A stretch of 55,036 bases of DNA, from assembly GCA_903858185.1 (NCBI GenBank), contig CAIOHT010000050.1:1-55036 (forward strand), in the 5' to 3' direction. The position numbers and the translations under genes were made by a program. Source of the DNA: an uncultured Caulobacterales bacterium (GTDB lineage Bacteria; Pseudomonadota; Alphaproteobacteria; Caulobacterales; Caulobacteraceae). Numbering within the stretch: position 1 is the stretch's first letter; each line of letters starts with the position of its first letter. Below, piece by piece: positions 54,354 through 55,036 of the stretch. Under the pieces are notes generated by a model, which was not told the origin of the DNA, did no database searches, and was given only the letters and a program-made list of their open reading frames with translations.

Positions 54354-55036
54354 CAAAGGCCCGTTCAAGCACAAAGTCGCCGGGCTCGGCGTTCGACCCT
54401 TCGGTCATGCCCTGGCTTTCCATCACGGCGGCCATGTCCTTGATGAACTCCATGCTGCCGCAAAGCATGACCCGGTCTTCTTCAGGATTGAAGCGATCCT
54501 CCGGGATGCCGAGATCGCGGAAGAACTGGCCGGAGTTGATCAGATCCGGGAAGCGGCCCTGATGCTCGAACGGCTCGCGGGTGACCGTCGGATAGTAGAC
54601 CAGCTGGGCCTTCGCCTCGTCGCCGACCAGCGGATCGTCGTGGATCTCGCTGGTGAACAGGTCGCGGTAGGCCAGTTCGGTCACCTGGCGGACGCCGTGG
54701 CAGACATAGACCTTCTCGAATCGGGAGAAGGCGTCCGGGTCGCGGGCGACCGACAGCCAGGGCGCGAGGCCCGTGCCGGTGCCGAACAGGAACAGCCGCT
54801 TGCCGCCCTTGACCGCGTCCAGCACCAGGGTGCCGGTCGGCTTTCGGCCCATCAGGACCGTGTCGCCCGGCTGGATATGCTGCAGACGCGAGGTCAGGGG
54901 GCCGTCCTGGACCTTGATTGACAGGAACTCCAGCGTCTCCGACCAGGCAGGACTGGCGATCGAATAGGCGCGCAGCACCGGCTTGCCGCCGTCTTCGCCG
55001 GGCAGGCCGATCATCACGAACTCGCCCGACCGGAAC
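54346..55036 (-). CDS. fpr: Ferredoxin-NADP reductase, 5' end cut by window edge
   Basis: The C-terminal about 229 residues are present. FVMIGLP and RAYSIASPAW (FAD-binding RxYS), GRKPTGTLVLD, FLFGTGTGLAPWLS (NADP-binding), VYVCHGVRQVTELAYRDL and VMLCGSMEFIKDM, ending ERAFVG. This is the bacterial FPR class, which moves electrons between NADPH and ferredoxin or flavodoxin. The N-terminus lies to the right of the window. Its stop is within or beside the moeA start. Confidence 0.93.
   Translation of the reverse strand, partial: FRSGEFVMIGLPGEDGGKPVLRAYSIASPAWSETLEFLSIKVQDGPLTSRLQHIQPGDTVLMGRKPTGTLVLDAVKGGKRLFLFGTGTGLAPWLSVARDPDAFSRFEKVYVCHGVRQVTELAYRDLFTSEIHDDPLVGDEAKAQLVYYPTVTREPFEHQGRFPDLINSGQFFRDLGIPEDRFNPEEDRVMLCGSMEFIKDMAAVMESQGMTEGSNAEPGDFVLERAFVG

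Overview
The window looks like chromosomal DNA of a Caulobacterales-type alphaproteobacterium (Caulobacter/Phenylobacterium-like). It is GC-rich, carries homologues of the cell-cycle proteins RcdA (DUF1465) and TrcR (DUF1013), has an alphaproteobacterial LexA box (GAAC-N7-GAAC) in front of an imuA-imuB-dnaE2 mutasome operon, and has many short palindromic intergenic elements. I see no prophage, integrase, transposase, CRISPR array, tRNA or rRNA. Most of the window is housekeeping sequence with a few accessory insertions.

Left part (1-12.9 kb): the end of a ybgC thioesterase gene, a small receiver-domain regulator, and ruvB, ruvA and ruvC on the minus strand. Two tandem M20 peptidase genes on the plus strand sit between ruvC and a TPR-protein/yebC pair. 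A Tat-exported PhoD-type phosphatase follows, then the minus-strand group DUF4164-zapA-(6S RNA candidate)-5-formyl-THF cyclo-ligase-YmdB-type phosphodiesterase.

Central metabolism (12.9-20.1 kb): tkt, purT, gap, pgk and fba run on the plus strand, separated by palindromic repeats. From 20 to 26.3 kb come a DUF2799 lipoprotein, an MHS transporter, a LysE exporter, bfr and bfd, then thiE, efp and an inositol-phosphatase gene.

Middle (26.3-34.5 kb): a small membrane protein, an SbtA-like bicarbonate transporter with a PII-like SbtB partner, a Tat-exported glycerophosphodiesterase overlapping a zinc-peptidase-like gene, a lipoprotein, an ABC exporter and rpmE. Between two copies of a 30-bp terminator sequence lies a low-GC cassette of two genes: a secreted 8-cysteine protein and a small DUF6968-like protein.

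Right part (34.5-55 kb): rcdA and a DUF1192 gene, a quinone oxidoreductase, an Asp/Asn hydroxylase-like protein, trcR, a TSUP permease, ubiX between two DUF465 genes, an ABA4-like membrane protein, a TPR lipoprotein, a 1079-residue one-chain biotin-dependent acyl-CoA carboxylase, the SOS mutasome operon, a hybrid histidine kinase, moeA, and a ferredoxin-NADP reductase gene cut by the right edge.

The most unusual points are: a 104-bp palindromic element read in frame inside imuB; the terminator-bounded cysteine-rich cassette; an SbtA/SbtB pair in an apparent heterotroph; a receiver with Asn at the phosphoacceptor position; and at least three families of dispersed palindromes.
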